Under the pieces are notes generated by a model. That model had not been told where the DNA came from. It did no database searches and was given only the letters and a program-made list of their open reading frames with translations. Positions 52,034 to 60,721 of a stretch of 64,000 nucleotides of DNA are shown here, one piece after another. This DNA comes from JARRRD01 sp046706685 (GTDB lineage Bacteria; Nitrospirota; Thermodesulfovibrionia; Thermodesulfovibrionales; UBA6898). The translations under genes were made by a program, and so were the position numbers. The stretch covers positions 1 to 64,000 of the forward strand of contig JBJKPE010000230.1 in the NCBI GenBank assembly GCA_046706685.1, given 5' to 3'. Numbering within the stretch: the first letter of the stretch is position 1; each line of letters starts with the position of its first letter.

Positions 52034-53077
52034 TCAATCGAGCTCAGGTTTCGGGGTAGAACCGGAGGGAGCGGGAAGAACAGGGTATTCCACTTCGGGT
52101 TGCGTTCCAGTCGTCGTATGAAGAAATGCCACAATATCGCTTACGTCCTTGTCGTTCAAAGATATGCCCAGCTGCACAGCGCTCATAATGGACACTGCCT
52201 CCTCCAGCGACCAGACTTTGCCCGAATGGAAATAAGGGGGTGTGAGGGCGATATTCCGCAGCGACGGGGATTTGAAGCTGTATTCGTCCGATCCGATTGA
52301 AGTCACCTTGAATCTTCCCTTGTCTCCCGTAAGAAGTCTGGCGGCAGGCTGTTCCTTGACGCCGAATTTGTAATATCCCGTTCCCCCCATATTTATTCCA
52401 CCGTGACATGCGGAACAGCCACTGGAAATGAATTTTCCCAGCCCGCTCTTTTCGGCGGCACTGAGGGCATCTTCGTTGCCTTTGAGGAACCCGTCGAAGC
52501 GGGAGTCGGGGGTCAGGAGAGTCGCTTCAAATACCTCGATAGCCCCGGCCATATTGTCAAAAGTTACGGGGTCCTTATCTCCCGGGAATGCCTTTGAAAA
52601 CATCTCCGCGTACTGCGGCATACTCTTCAGAGTGACGACCACCGTTCCGGGAGTATTGTTCATTTCTACCGCGGCCTGGATGGGTCCTTTTGCCTGCTCT
52701 TTCAGGTCCGGGGCGCGCCCGTCCCAGAACTGGGCGATGTTGAAGACCGAATTGAAGACGGTGGGCGAATTGCGCGGACCCCTCTGCCAGCCGTGCCCTA
52801 CCGCCGTCTGTTGGAAATCGGCGCCGCCCATCCCGACGTTATGGCATGAATTACAACTTATAAACCCGCTCTTCGACAGCCGTGGATCGAAATAAAGGGC
52901 TTTGCCGAGGGCAATAAGTGCAGGAGTAATCCGGATTCCCTTCACTTCCTTAAGCTCATACGGGATAGGTTTGAAAAGAATCTGTGCCTTTTCCATGACG
53001 TCATCTTTTGCAAAGGCGGCCTGCGCAAAGATCATAACGGAGACCGCCATCACCAACAAGCCGATAAACTGTCTCAT
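52034..53077 (-). CDS. Di-heme cytochrome c peroxidase (MauG/CcpA type)
   Basis: A 347-residue exported protein from ATG 53077 (MRQFIGLLVM), preceded by AAGGAGGAGACAG. Signal peptide to about residue 23 (AAFA). Heme sites are CNSCH (about 75-79) and CSACH (about 226). NSPTVFNSVFNIAQFWDGRA and LRNIALTPPYFHSGKVWSLE are CcpA/MauG landmarks. It reduces hydrogen peroxide in the periplasm using electrons from small cytochromes or quinols. A longer frame upstream is rejected because the heme, signal and SD agree on this start. The neighbouring divergent gene codes for another exported protein. Confidence 0.95.
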   Translation of the reverse strand: MRQFIGLLVMAVSVMIFAQAAFAKDDVMEKAQILFKPIPYELKEVKGIRITPALIALGKALYFDPRLSKSGFISCNSCHNVGMGGADFQQTAVGHGWQRGPRNSPTVFNSVFNIAQFWDGRAPDLKEQAKGPIQAAVEMNNTPGTVVVTLKSMPQYAEMFSKAFPGDKDPVTFDNMAGAIEVFEATLLTPDSRFDGFLKGNEDALSAAEKSGLGKFISSGCSACHGGINMGGTGYYKFGVKEQPAARLLTGDKGRFKVTSIGSDEYSFKSPSLRNIALTPPYFHSGKVWSLEEAVSIMSAVQLGISLNDKDVSDIVAFLHTTTGTQPEVEYPVLPAPSGSTPKPELD

Positions 53078-53435
53078 CTGTCTCCTCCTTTTCTTTCCGA
53101 CCACTATAGTGCAGGTTCTGAAACCATGTTCATAACCGGACCACTGGATGAAGCTCAGCATGGCGTCCTTAATTTCCACGTTAGCAGAAAACATTGCATT
53201 GTCAAGATTGATGAGAACCGGTCCGGTCAAAGCTGCCACCAGACTGTCATCCACACAAGAATCCTTCCCGCTTTTAAGACGGCTTCCGTTCAAGCGGGGG
53301 AAGAACTTGATGAGGAAAAGTCTCCTGTTCCAGCCGGCCCGAGGAGACTCTGGCCACTTTACAGAGAAAAGACCAGATGTTTATAATTGCTTTGTTGCGT
53401 ATTTATGCACTCTTAATTTTACAAAGGAGCCGATC
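53078..53435. other. Divergent promoter region
   Basis: About 360 bp between the peroxidase (minus) and the secreted CGCP protein (plus). It includes the -35/-10 pair at 53358-53387. A longer frame spans this area on the plus strand but the product's signal peptide and SD support the start at 53436. No other element seen. Confidence 0.5.
53358..53387 (+). promoter_or_regulatory. Candidate sigma-70 promoter before the secreted CGCP-motif protein
   Basis: TTTACA (53358-53363) is separated by 18 bases from TATAAT (53382-53387). Spacing and boxes fit a sigma-70 promoter with an approximately 40-nt leader to ATG 53436. Confidence 0.5.
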
Positions 53436-54200
53436 ATGAAGAAATTATTGTTTGGATTGTTGCTGCTGCTGTTTATGGTGAATGTTTCCGAGGCCGTGCA
53501 GACCAGGTTGATCGTAAGGGCAAGGGCAAGGGACGCAAAGTTTATCGGAAGCACGATGGGCGGAGCGCTGGTAATCATCAGGAACAGCGACACGGGCGAG
53601 ATTATGGCTAAAGGATTCACCGCGGGCGGCACAGGAAACACCGGCAAGATCATGGTGGAGCCGCTGCGCAGAGGGGTTCCATTTGCAGACCAATCTGCAG
53701 CGAAATTCGAGGCGACCGTCGATATAGATGAACCCACGCTTGTCACGGTCGAGGTTTCCGCCCCATATGCCCAGAGGCAGTCTCTCGAAAAAACCTCGAC
53801 CCAGTTGTGGCTTATACCGGGCAAGAACGTCCTCGGCGACGGCATCATCATGGAGATTCCGGGATTTTCAGTTGATCTACTGACCCCGCAGGCCCACGAA
53901 ATGATGAAGCTCTCGGACGGCAAACTCACGGTTCCCTTACGCGCGAATGTCATGATGATGTGCGGCTGCCCGGTAACCCCCGGCGGCCTTTGGGACGCCG
54001 GCAAATATGAAGTCAAGGCGATCGTAAAGCATGACGGCGCACTTTCGGAGACAATTCCTCTCAGGTTCGCCGGCAAAACAAGCACGTTTGAAGGAAAGCT
54101 GGAGATCACGAGGGCCGGCGTTTATGAAGTGACCGTATATTCATTCGATCCCGCAACCGGAAATGCGGGAGTGGACAAGACTACATTCATGGTACGCTGA
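53436..54200 (+). CDS. Exported protein with MMMCGCP motif, unknown
   Basis: A 254-residue protein from ATG 53436, preceded by AAAGGAGCCGATC. Signal peptide 1-20 (LLFGLLLLLFMVNVSEA). The body is predicted beta-rich (FEGKLEITRAGVYEVTVYSF near 230). The striking feature is MMMCGCP at 173-179, with three Met and two Cys close together, a pattern often used for copper or heme-iron binding, and conserved GGLWDAGKYEVKAIVKHDGA after it. It is divergent from the di-heme peroxidase. No family recognised; periplasmic metal handling or a redox partner are possible. Confidence 0.72.
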   Translation: MKKLLFGLLLLLFMVNVSEAVQTRLIVRARARDAKFIGSTMGGALVIIRNSDTGEIMAKGFTAGGTGNTGKIMVEPLRRGVPFADQSAAKFEATVDIDEPTLVTVEVSAPYAQRQSLEKTSTQLWLIPGKNVLGDGIIMEIPGFSVDLLTPQAHEMMKLSDGKLTVPLRANVMMMCGCPVTPGGLWDAGKYEVKAIVKHDGALSETIPLRFAGKTSTFEGKLEITRAGVYEVTVYSFDPATGNAGVDKTTFMVR

Positions 54201-54226
54201 CGCGATACGGGATGTAGCATGCCGAA

Positions 54227-54253
54227 GAGGGCGGGAGACACCGCCCTCATTTT
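54227..54253 (+). terminator. Intrinsic terminator after the CGCP-motif gene
   Basis: GAGGGCGG at 54227-54234 pairs with CCGCCCTC at 54241-54248 (8 bp, loop GAGACA), followed by ATTTT. It lies 27 bp past the stop codon. Confidence 0.65.
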
Positions 54254-54285
54254 CAAGGCCGATGCAGCTGTAAAACAGTGTCCTC

Positions 54286-54930
54286 TCAGGCCAGTCCCGG
54301 AAGCAGCAGACTCAGACCTCCGGCAATGAATTCCACGGCGATGGCAGCCAGGAGCAAACCCATCAGGCGAGTGGCGATGTTTATCCCGGTCTTGCTCAAC
54401 ATCTTTCTTGCAGGGCCTGCTGCTATCAGCGCCAGCCATGTCAGCAGCGATGTCAGCAGGCATATCACAACGATCAGACCGATATGAATGGGGTTGGGCG
54501 AAGCATCCGCGTATATTATTACCGTTGATATCGCGCCTGGTCCCGCCAGAAGCGGCATCGCAATCGGCACCACTGCGATGCTCTCCTTCTCCTCTGCCTC
54601 AGCCGCCTCCTCCGGAGTCTGCTTGCTCTGGGTATGTCTGGCCTGCATCATGGAGATCGACATCAGAAGGAGAAGAATGCCGCCCCCGACCTTGAAGGAG
54701 GCGATGCTCACGCCGAAGAAGTCCAGAAGCGGCTTGCCCAGCAAAGTGGCCACAATTAGTATTACTGCGACGGCAATACCGGTCGTGCGGGCTATACGTT
54801 TACGCTCCTCTTCTGCCACGCCGCCGGTGAGGCTTACAAAAATTGGAATGACTCCCAGGGGGTTCACTATCGCGAGAAGCGTTGTGAATATCTTTATATA
54901 TCCGGTTAAATCAAGCATTATGGTATACAT
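54286..54930 (-). CDS. MarC-family integral membrane protein
   Basis: A 214-residue six-segment membrane protein: FTTLLAIVNPLGVIPIFVSL is the MarC hallmark at the N-terminus, with VATLLGKPLLDFFGVSI and VPIAMPLLAGPGAISTVI later. Family members lie in the inner membrane; function remains unclear (the original antibiotic link was withdrawn). Convergent with the CGCP gene and divergent from the NifA-type HTH gene. Confidence 0.9.
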   Translation of the reverse strand: MYTIMLDLTGYIKIFTTLLAIVNPLGVIPIFVSLTGGVAEEERKRIARTTGIAVAVILIVATLLGKPLLDFFGVSIASFKVGGGILLLLMSISMMQARHTQSKQTPEEAAEAEEKESIAVVPIAMPLLAGPGAISTVIIYADASPNPIHIGLIVVICLLTSLLTWLALIAAGPARKMLSKTGINIATRLMGLLLAAIAVEFIAGGLSLLLPGLA

Positions 54931-55151
54931 TGTACCCGCATTTGTGTCTTTTTACCCTGGTTGTTCGGCCGACAGCAGACACGGGCCGGCCGCCCTGCCC
55001 TTCCTTTTGGGCTGATCGGGACGAAATGGAACGTGGCAGACGCTCCGGCCCGTCTCCCGCTCACCTGCGACTGTGCTACAAAATTGTCTTGCAAACAAAT
55101 TTGTTCGACAATCAATTTTGTCTTTCCCTTATAAATCGGGCAGGTACGACC

Positions 55152-55166
55152 TGGCATGGTTTTAGC
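55152..55166 (+). promoter_or_regulatory. Candidate sigma-54 promoter before the HTH mini-gene/amtB
   Basis: TGGCATGGTTTTAGC matches -24/-12 spacing; the -12 box is TAGC rather than TTGC. It predicts a start near 55178, 13 nt before ATG 55191, which carries GGAGAT. amtB operons are often sigma-54 controlled. Confidence 0.5.
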
Positions 55167-55190
55167 TAGTCAAGGAAGTTCGGAGATATA

Positions 55191-55400
55191 ATGGGAACAC
55201 TAAAGGACAAGATAGAGGAACTGGAAAAGGAAGAGATAATAAAGGCACTCAGGGATTGCGGCTGGGTAATGGCCAGGGCGGCGAGGAGTCTCGGCATAAC
55301 AGAGAGAGTGATAGGGTATAAGATTCAGAAGTATGGCATCAGGACAAAGGAGGTACGGTGGCTTGATCAGGAGACAACGGGGGAAATCGGAAAACCGTAA
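55191..55400 (+). CDS. Stand-alone NifA-type Fis HTH mini-protein
   Basis: A 69-residue protein. LEKEEIIKALRDCGWVMARAARSLGITERVIGYKIQKY (split here; about 11-49) matches the Fis-type HTH at the C-terminus of NifA/AnfA-like sigma-54 activators, with no ATPase or sensor. Start ATG 55191 follows GGAGATATA. It lies 83 bp before amtB in the same direction. Such mini-proteins occur with amtB in some anaerobes; a role as a DNA-binding modulator of nitrogen genes is inferred. Confidence 0.8.
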   Translation: MGTLKDKIEELEKEEIIKALRDCGWVMARAARSLGITERVIGYKIQKYGIRTKEVRWLDQETTGEIGKP

Positions 55401-55483
55401 CGACAGGCAGGCAGAAGGACCATCTAACGAGAAGAATACGGCACGACCGTGCTACAACTATTTTCAGGAGGAGAGGGAATAAA

Positions 55484-56905
55484 ATGAGAAGGTTTTTAAG
55501 CTGTTTTATGGTAGTCTGGTTTTTCTTATTATCGGCGGGCATGGTGTACGCCGCGGAAAAGGTGCAGCAGCCGGCGGCGGCCGCCACTCTTGTTGAGCAG
55601 GGGGCGGCCGTCCCTTCAGCTGCGGCCCCGGCCCCGACGGGAACTGATACCGGTGATACGGCCTGGATGCTCGTCGCCACAGCCATGGTGATGCTGATGA
55701 CAATTCCAGGGCTGGCGCTCTTTTATGGCGGGCTGACAAAACGCAAGGACATGCTCAACACCATGGCCATGTCTTTTGTGGCTTTCTGCATAGTAAGCGT
55801 ACTATGGGTATTGTATGGATATTCCTTCGCCTTCAGCGGAGATATCGGGGGCATGATCGGAAACGCAGCCAAACTCCTCCTTTCGGGCATCGGCGTAGGC
55901 AGCGTAACGGACCTCGCAAAGACTATCCCGGAGTTCGTATTCATCGCGTACCAGCTGACGTTTGCCGCGATAACCGTGGCCCTGGCCAGCGGCGCATACA
56001 TAGAACGCATGAAGTTTTCGGCCTGGGTACTCTTCTCGGTCCTGTGGTTCACATTTGCTTATCTGCCAGTGGCCCACTGGGTGTGGGGCGGCGGGTTCCT
56101 GGCCAAGCTCGGCGCCCTCGACTTTGCGGGTGGGACCGTCGTGCACATCAACGCCGGTATCGCAGCCCTTGTGGGGGCGCTGGTCCTCGGTAAAAGGCGC
56201 AAAACCAATCTTGTGCCTAACAATCTTACCCTGGTCGTCACCGGCGCGGGCCTTTTGTGGTTCGGCTGGTTCGGCTTCAACGCCGGCTCCGCCCTGGCGG
56301 CCAACGGTCTGGCCGCAGCGGCGTTCATCAACACCAATACAGCAACTGCGATCGCGGCAATAGCCTGGATGGCGGCAGAATGGGTGCACTCCAAGAAGCC
56401 GACAGTGCTCGGTCTCGCCTCCGGTGCGGTCGCCGGCCTGGTAGCCATTACACCTGCGGCCGGGTTCGTGAACGTCTCCGGCGCCCTCTTCATCGGAGCA
56501 GCCGCAGGCATCGTGGCCTTCGTTTCGGTGGCGGCGATGAAACCGAGGTTCGGATATGACGACACCCTCGATGCTTTCGGCATTCACGGCGTAGCCGGGA
56601 CTCTCGGGGCAATCCTCACCGGAGTCTTCGCCGACCCGTCCATCAACAGTGCCGGAAAGGGTCTGCTCTATGGGAACCCCCATCAGCTTCTCATCCAGTT
56701 CATGGCCGTCGGCGTGACCCTTGTATACACCGGCATAGTGACTTTCATCATCTTCATGATCGTGAAGGCGGTGGTCGGTCTGAGGGTGGATGAAGAAGAG
56801 GAAATGATGGGACTTGACGAGAGCGAGCATGGCGAAAAAGCGTATAATCTCGACCTCTTTCCCGGAGGCTCTGGCGCACATGGGCACGGAGGGGCAGGGA
56901 TGTAA
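55484..56905 (+). CDS. amtB: Ammonium transporter
   Basis: A 473-residue Amt protein from ATG 55484, preceded by TCAGGAGGAGAGGG. Signal peptide 1-24, then 11 transmembrane segments. DFAGGTVVHINAGIAALV carries the conserved Asp and twin-His pore residue (His in VVHI) and FGIHGVAGTLGAI the second His. The tail GLDESEHGEKAYNLDLFPGG is the GlnK-interaction type. No glnK gene is near. Transports ammonium across the inner membrane. Confidence 0.96.
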   Translation: MRRFLSCFMVVWFFLLSAGMVYAAEKVQQPAAAATLVEQGAAVPSAAAPAPTGTDTGDTAWMLVATAMVMLMTIPGLALFYGGLTKRKDMLNTMAMSFVAFCIVSVLWVLYGYSFAFSGDIGGMIGNAAKLLLSGIGVGSVTDLAKTIPEFVFIAYQLTFAAITVALASGAYIERMKFSAWVLFSVLWFTFAYLPVAHWVWGGGFLAKLGALDFAGGTVVHINAGIAALVGALVLGKRRKTNLVPNNLTLVVTGAGLLWFGWFGFNAGSALAANGLAAAAFINTNTATAIAAIAWMAAEWVHSKKPTVLGLASGAVAGLVAITPAAGFVNVSGALFIGAAAGIVAFVSVAAMKPRFGYDDTLDAFGIHGVAGTLGAILTGVFADPSINSAGKGLLYGNPHQLLIQFMAVGVTLVYTGIVTFIIFMIVKAVVGLRVDEEEEMMGLDESEHGEKAYNLDLFPGGSGAHGHGGAGM

Positions 56906-56966
56906 GTCTTCACGTCAGGTCATAACGAGAGCGCCTGGTCCCGGGGATGGAGTCCTCGGCAGAGAA

Positions 56967-57025
56967 GGGGACAGGCTGCAAGATGAAACGCAGCCCGCCC
57001 CCCTCCTGTCCTCAGGCTTTTATTT
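56967..57025 (+). terminator. Intrinsic terminator after amtB
   Basis: GGGGACAGG at 56967-56975 pairs with CCTGTCCTC at 57005-57013 (9 bp, one G-U), with an inner CTGC/GCAG pair, followed by GCTTTTATTTG. It ends the amtB transcript. The rest of the 56906-57227 gap holds no gene. Confidence 0.6.
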
Positions 57026-57227
57026 GATCTTATACTCGTTTTCGGGATAACAGAATGACCTCAACGATCTGGGAATTCGGTGATCGTTTATTTCGGATTA
57101 CGACGACTCTTCATGGGCTGCAGCATGAATTTTGTTGCATCCTCTGCGATAATTCTTTAATATTCTTGAGAAGGAAAAGTCGTCATGAACCGTGCAGCAA
57201 TAACCCTGGAACAAAAGAGGAAATAAA

Positions 57228-57428
57228 ATGAGTATTCTCCCTGAGGGCGAGCAACTGAGAAAAGCGATCAAATGGGTGTCCGATAAACGCATCGATAATC
57301 CTGAAGCCGGCTTGTCCGGGCTCGTTCAGGAGGCCTGCCTGAAGTTTGATTTGTCGCCAAAGGACACGGAAGTCCTATTCAATTTCTTTACCGCGAGAGA
57401 CTCCGAAGGTTCCGACAGGCGAACCTGA
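57228..57428 (+). CDS. Small conserved protein (MSILPEGE type), unknown
   Basis: A 66-residue protein, ATG 57228 preceded by AAAAGAGGAAATAAA. It opens MSILPEGEQLRKAIKWVSD and holds a helix-rich pattern (LVQEACLKFDLSPKDTEVLF). Short proteins with this opening are common in Nitrospirota and Desulfobacterota but have no assigned role. No membrane or DNA-binding feature. Confidence 0.65.
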   Translation: MSILPEGEQLRKAIKWVSDKRIDNPEAGLSGLVQEACLKFDLSPKDTEVLFNFFTARDSEGSDRRT

Positions 57429-57464
57429 AGGTTCCCTGCCGGAAAAATCACGCGGGACCGGTCC

Positions 57465-58466
57465 TCACCTCAGCATATACAACAGCATCAGGTTGCCAAC
57501 GTACACGCAGATTATGGCTATCGAATCCCATGCAAGGAACAGGGGCTTTTTTTCAGCGCGATAGGTGATTCCGATGATTGCTATCGTCGTCATTGCAACA
57601 GCCGACAGCGATGAAATTATGTTTGAGGGGCTGACGTGGGACAGCAGCGGGCCCTTGATGAAGAAGACGTCGTCCAGTCCGAGTATGAAGATATTGAAAA
57701 TATTGCTCCCGAAAAGGTTCCCGATCGCCATGTCTATCGCCTCCATCCTGACCGCTGAAACCGACACCACCACTTCGGGCAGGGATGTCGACAGGGCGAT
57801 GAAGATATTACCGACGAACGTCTGGCCGAGACCTGTCGCCTCCGCAATACCTTTGCCGATCCCGGGAAGAAAAACGGCTGCCGCGATCACCACCATGGCA
57901 TTCACTCCGTACTGTATGTAAGCGGCTTTCGCATCCAAATCCTTATACTTCAGTTCAACGGCTACCTCTTTCATATACGCAGCGATTTCGCGTTTCTCGT
58001 AGGCAAAGATAAGTCTCATGGCGATGAAATAAATTATCCCGAAGAGGAGCGTATAAGGGCCTATCCACCCGAAGGGGAAGAGACCCTTGCCGGCGAACAG
58101 ACCTATCGAGACTATGCTCAGAAGGAGTATGCCGATACTTCCGGAAAGGACATGCCCATGATGCGCCCTCGAAGATATGGGACACTGGCGGCACAAGCCG
58201 TCCAGGACCGACAGTACCAGCATGTTGAATACGCAACTCCCGATCGCATCGCCGGCGGCGATGTCGGGGACACCCGCAAAGGTGACCGAACTTATACCCG
58301 TAATGAGTTCCGGGAGAGACGTTACCGACGCCATCAGCACAAGACCGATCCAGGTCCCTCCCATCCCGGTCTTTTCAGCGATGACGTCCCCGTAGCGTGC
58401 CAGCTTCGTTCCAGAATAAACTATGGCTCCCGTGCAGACAAAAAATGAAATCCAGAGCAGGATCAC
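57465..58466 (-). CDS. Calcium/sodium antiporter-like exchanger (CaCA, YrbG type)
   Basis: A 333-residue inner membrane protein with ten to eleven segments and two internal repeats. The alpha-repeat motifs are GLVLMASVTSLPELITGIS (about 45-63) and GNIFIALSTSLPEVVVSVS. GTG 58466 overlaps the antiporter stop by 4 bp (GTGA), so both membrane transporters are coupled. It would exchange calcium against sodium or protons. Length typical of YrbG family. Confidence 0.93.
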   Translation of the reverse strand: MILLWISFFVCTGAIVYSGTKLARYGDVIAEKTGMGGTWIGLVLMASVTSLPELITGISSVTFAGVPDIAAGDAIGSCVFNMLVLSVLDGLCRQCPISSRAHHGHVLSGSIGILLLSIVSIGLFAGKGLFPFGWIGPYTLLFGIIYFIAMRLIFAYEKREIAAYMKEVAVELKYKDLDAKAAYIQYGVNAMVVIAAAVFLPGIGKGIAEATGLGQTFVGNIFIALSTSLPEVVVSVSAVRMEAIDMAIGNLFGSNIFNIFILGLDDVFFIKGPLLSHVSPSNIISSLSAVAMTTIAIIGITYRAEKKPLFLAWDSIAIICVYVGNLMLLYMLR

Positions 58467-60475
58467 TGAATATCACCCCCCGTTTCCGCCGGCAGATTGC
58501 CGGACTGAAAGAATTCAAAGGCGCGGTGAATATCCTCTTTGCTCCCGATCAGCAGGATTACGTCACCCGCCCTCAGGGCGAAGCCGGGCGAGGGATTGTA
58601 ATAGATGCGGTCGCCCCGCTGCACCGAAACAACGGTCGCTCCCGTCTCCGTCCTCAACCTGAGCCCGCCTGTCGACCGCCCGTCAATTCTTTCACCATCC
58701 TTTATCAGGTAAGTTTCCGTCTCAACACCACCCAGGAGTTCAAACCGCTCGCCAAGACGCAGCAGCGGAAGCTCCCTGGTCCGGAGCGCCCTGTAGCCGT
58801 CCTTCCGTACGGTATCGATATATTCGGTGATCACGTTCCCTGGTAAGTGGTAATGCCGGAGGACCCTCGAAAAGATCTCCACCGACGTCTCGAACTCCTC
58901 CGGGATAACCTCATCGGCCCCCAGTGCCATCAGATCATCCACCTCGGCAAGGTAACGCGTCCGCACGATGATCCGGATGTCGGGGTGCTCGTGTCTCGCT
59001 ATGGAAACGATCCTTCGGGAAGATGCAGGGTCGGATATAGCTATCACCAGCATTTTCGCCTCTTCAAGTCCCAGCTTCAGAAGGACCTCCCTGCTGGTCC
59101 CGTCGCCGTAATAGATCGGCTCGCCTTTTTTCTTCATCTCCCTCACCGTATCATTGTTCATCTCAAGCACTACGTAGGGAATTTTCGCCTCCCCAAGCAC
59201 CCTGCTGAGGTTCCTGCCGTTCAGGCCGAAACCCACTACTATCACATGCCCGTGGCTCCCGCGGCGAAACCCTTCCTCATCCGGCATACTCCCCCTCCGC
59301 CCGACAGATCCCTTGAACCTGGAAGCAACCAGGTCCGACCATGAAGGGGCCGCACCGAGGACGAAGGGGGTCGCGATCATTGTCAGCACAGATGCCGAGA
59401 GGAAGACCTGGTAAAAGTCTCCTGTGATAATGCCTGCGGATTTTCCTGCCACGGCTAAAACAAACGAAAACTCTCCTATCTGGGCAAGCCCCAGGCCAGA
59501 GTGGACGGACGTCCGCAGGGGGGACCCGGCGACAACCCCCGAGACAGTCCCTGTCGCGATCTTCAGACCGAACAAGAGGGTAACTGCCACGGCAACCAGC
59601 AGGAAGTGATCTGCTATATATCCGACCTTCATGAGCATGCCGACGGAGACGAAGAAGAGCCCCATAAAGCTGTCCTTGAAGGGCAGGACGTCAGACGTCG
59701 CCTGGTGCGCGTATTCAGAGTCGGATATGACAAGGCCGGCGATGAATGCACCGAGTGCGAGAGAAAGGCCGGCAAGGGAAGTAACGAGCGCAATGCCGAA
59801 ACAGAAGAATATAATCGTGATAATAAAAAGTTCCCGGCTTCTGGTGTGCACCACCTGGTGGAGCAATACGGGGACGACCCACCTTGCACTGAACAGCAGA
59901 ACGGCGATGACGGAGACCGCCACGACAACCTGCCGGACAATATCCGCTATCTGCATTTCCGCCCCCGAAAAGACGGGAATGAGAAACATAAAGAAGACGG
60001 CGCAGAGGTCCTGGAAAATCAGCGTACCTATCATAAGACGTCCCTGTGGAGAGTCCGCCTCTCCCCTTTCCGCAAGCATTTTCAGGACAATCGCGGTGCT
60101 GCTCAGTGCGACAAGACAGCCGAAGAAAATGGACTTCTTCAGATCACCGGCAGCCGAAAAAGCGATGGCGGCCGATACCGCCACGGTCAGAAACACCTGC
60201 ATCCCGCCTCCGCAAATGACCTCCTTTTTCATCCTCAAGAGCCTGGAGATCGAAAACTCTATCCCGATAGTGAAAAGGAGAAGGATGACGCCGATTTCCG
60301 CAAGGACTTCGACTGCGTGCACATCTTTTACTAGCCGGATTCCCCCGGGGCCGATTAGGGTCCCGGCGATGAGAAAACCGGCTACAGAGGGAATCCCAAG
60401 CCTGTGGAGCAGAAACACCACGACCGCAGAAACACCCAGGATGAGGACCAGGGAGCTTAGGAATTCATGTCCCAT
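58463..60475 (-). CDS. CPA2 cation:proton antiporter with TrkA-N/TrkA-C domains
   Basis: A 670-residue KefB/YbaL-like antiporter. TM domain about 1-390 with 12 to 13 segments (LIAGTLIGPGGIRLV, GLSLALGAFIAGLVISDSEY). A TrkA-N Rossmann domain follows (HVIVVGFGLNGRNLSRVLGE, about 413-432), then a TrkA-C domain with REL and GDVILLIGSKEDI. It exports potassium or sodium in exchange for protons and is gated by NAD(H)/nucleotide binding. Paired with the exchanger gene downstream. Confidence 0.94.
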   Translation of the reverse strand: MGHEFLSSLVLILGVSAVVVFLLHRLGIPSVAGFLIAGTLIGPGGIRLVKDVHAVEVLAEIGVILLLFTIGIEFSISRLLRMKKEVICGGGMQVFLTVAVSAAIAFSAAGDLKKSIFFGCLVALSSTAIVLKMLAERGEADSPQGRLMIGTLIFQDLCAVFFMFLIPVFSGAEMQIADIVRQVVVAVSVIAVLLFSARWVVPVLLHQVVHTRSRELFIITIIFFCFGIALVTSLAGLSLALGAFIAGLVISDSEYAHQATSDVLPFKDSFMGLFFVSVGMLMKVGYIADHFLLVAVAVTLLFGLKIATGTVSGVVAGSPLRTSVHSGLGLAQIGEFSFVLAVAGKSAGIITGDFYQVFLSASVLTMIATPFVLGAAPSWSDLVASRFKGSVGRRGSMPDEEGFRRGSHGHVIVVGFGLNGRNLSRVLGEAKIPYVVLEMNNDTVREMKKKGEPIYYGDGTSREVLLKLGLEEAKMLVIAISDPASSRRIVSIARHEHPDIRIIVRTRYLAEVDDLMALGADEVIPEEFETSVEIFSRVLRHYHLPGNVITEYIDTVRKDGYRALRTRELPLLRLGERFELLGGVETETYLIKDGERIDGRSTGGLRLRTETGATVVSVQRGDRIYYNPSPGFALRAGDVILLIGSKEDIHRAFEFFQSGNLPAETGGDIQ

Positions 60476-60721
60476 AAATGTCGAGCCGGATGTCCATTTC
60501 TCACATTATAGCAATACCTGTCCGGGATTCAGAGTGAGGCGAAATAAGTGCGTGAGGCCGTGTCTTCTCACTTCAGTTCCGCTGTCGCAGTGCATACGGA
60601 AGGGCCCGGATCAAACTTAACGGCTATTTAATATTCCTGTAACGCCGTCGTAATACGCCGCACGTATCATATCCCGAAAGAAGGCCGCGAGCGGCCGAAC
60701 TATCCGATAGGAGGAGATTAT

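Noticed and set aside
55428..55439. Palindrome-like GCACGACCGTGC before amtB, considered as -24/-12 promoter
   Set aside because: GG-to-GC spacing is one base short of the sigma-54 consensus; it is only a short palindrome.
55802..56887. 361-codon minus-strand open frame
   Set aside because: Antisense to amtB; composition follows amtB's codon pattern and it shows no family features.
59501..60334. 277-codon plus-strand open frame
   Set aside because: Antisense to the CPA2 antiporter, whose TM and TrkA domains are complete.
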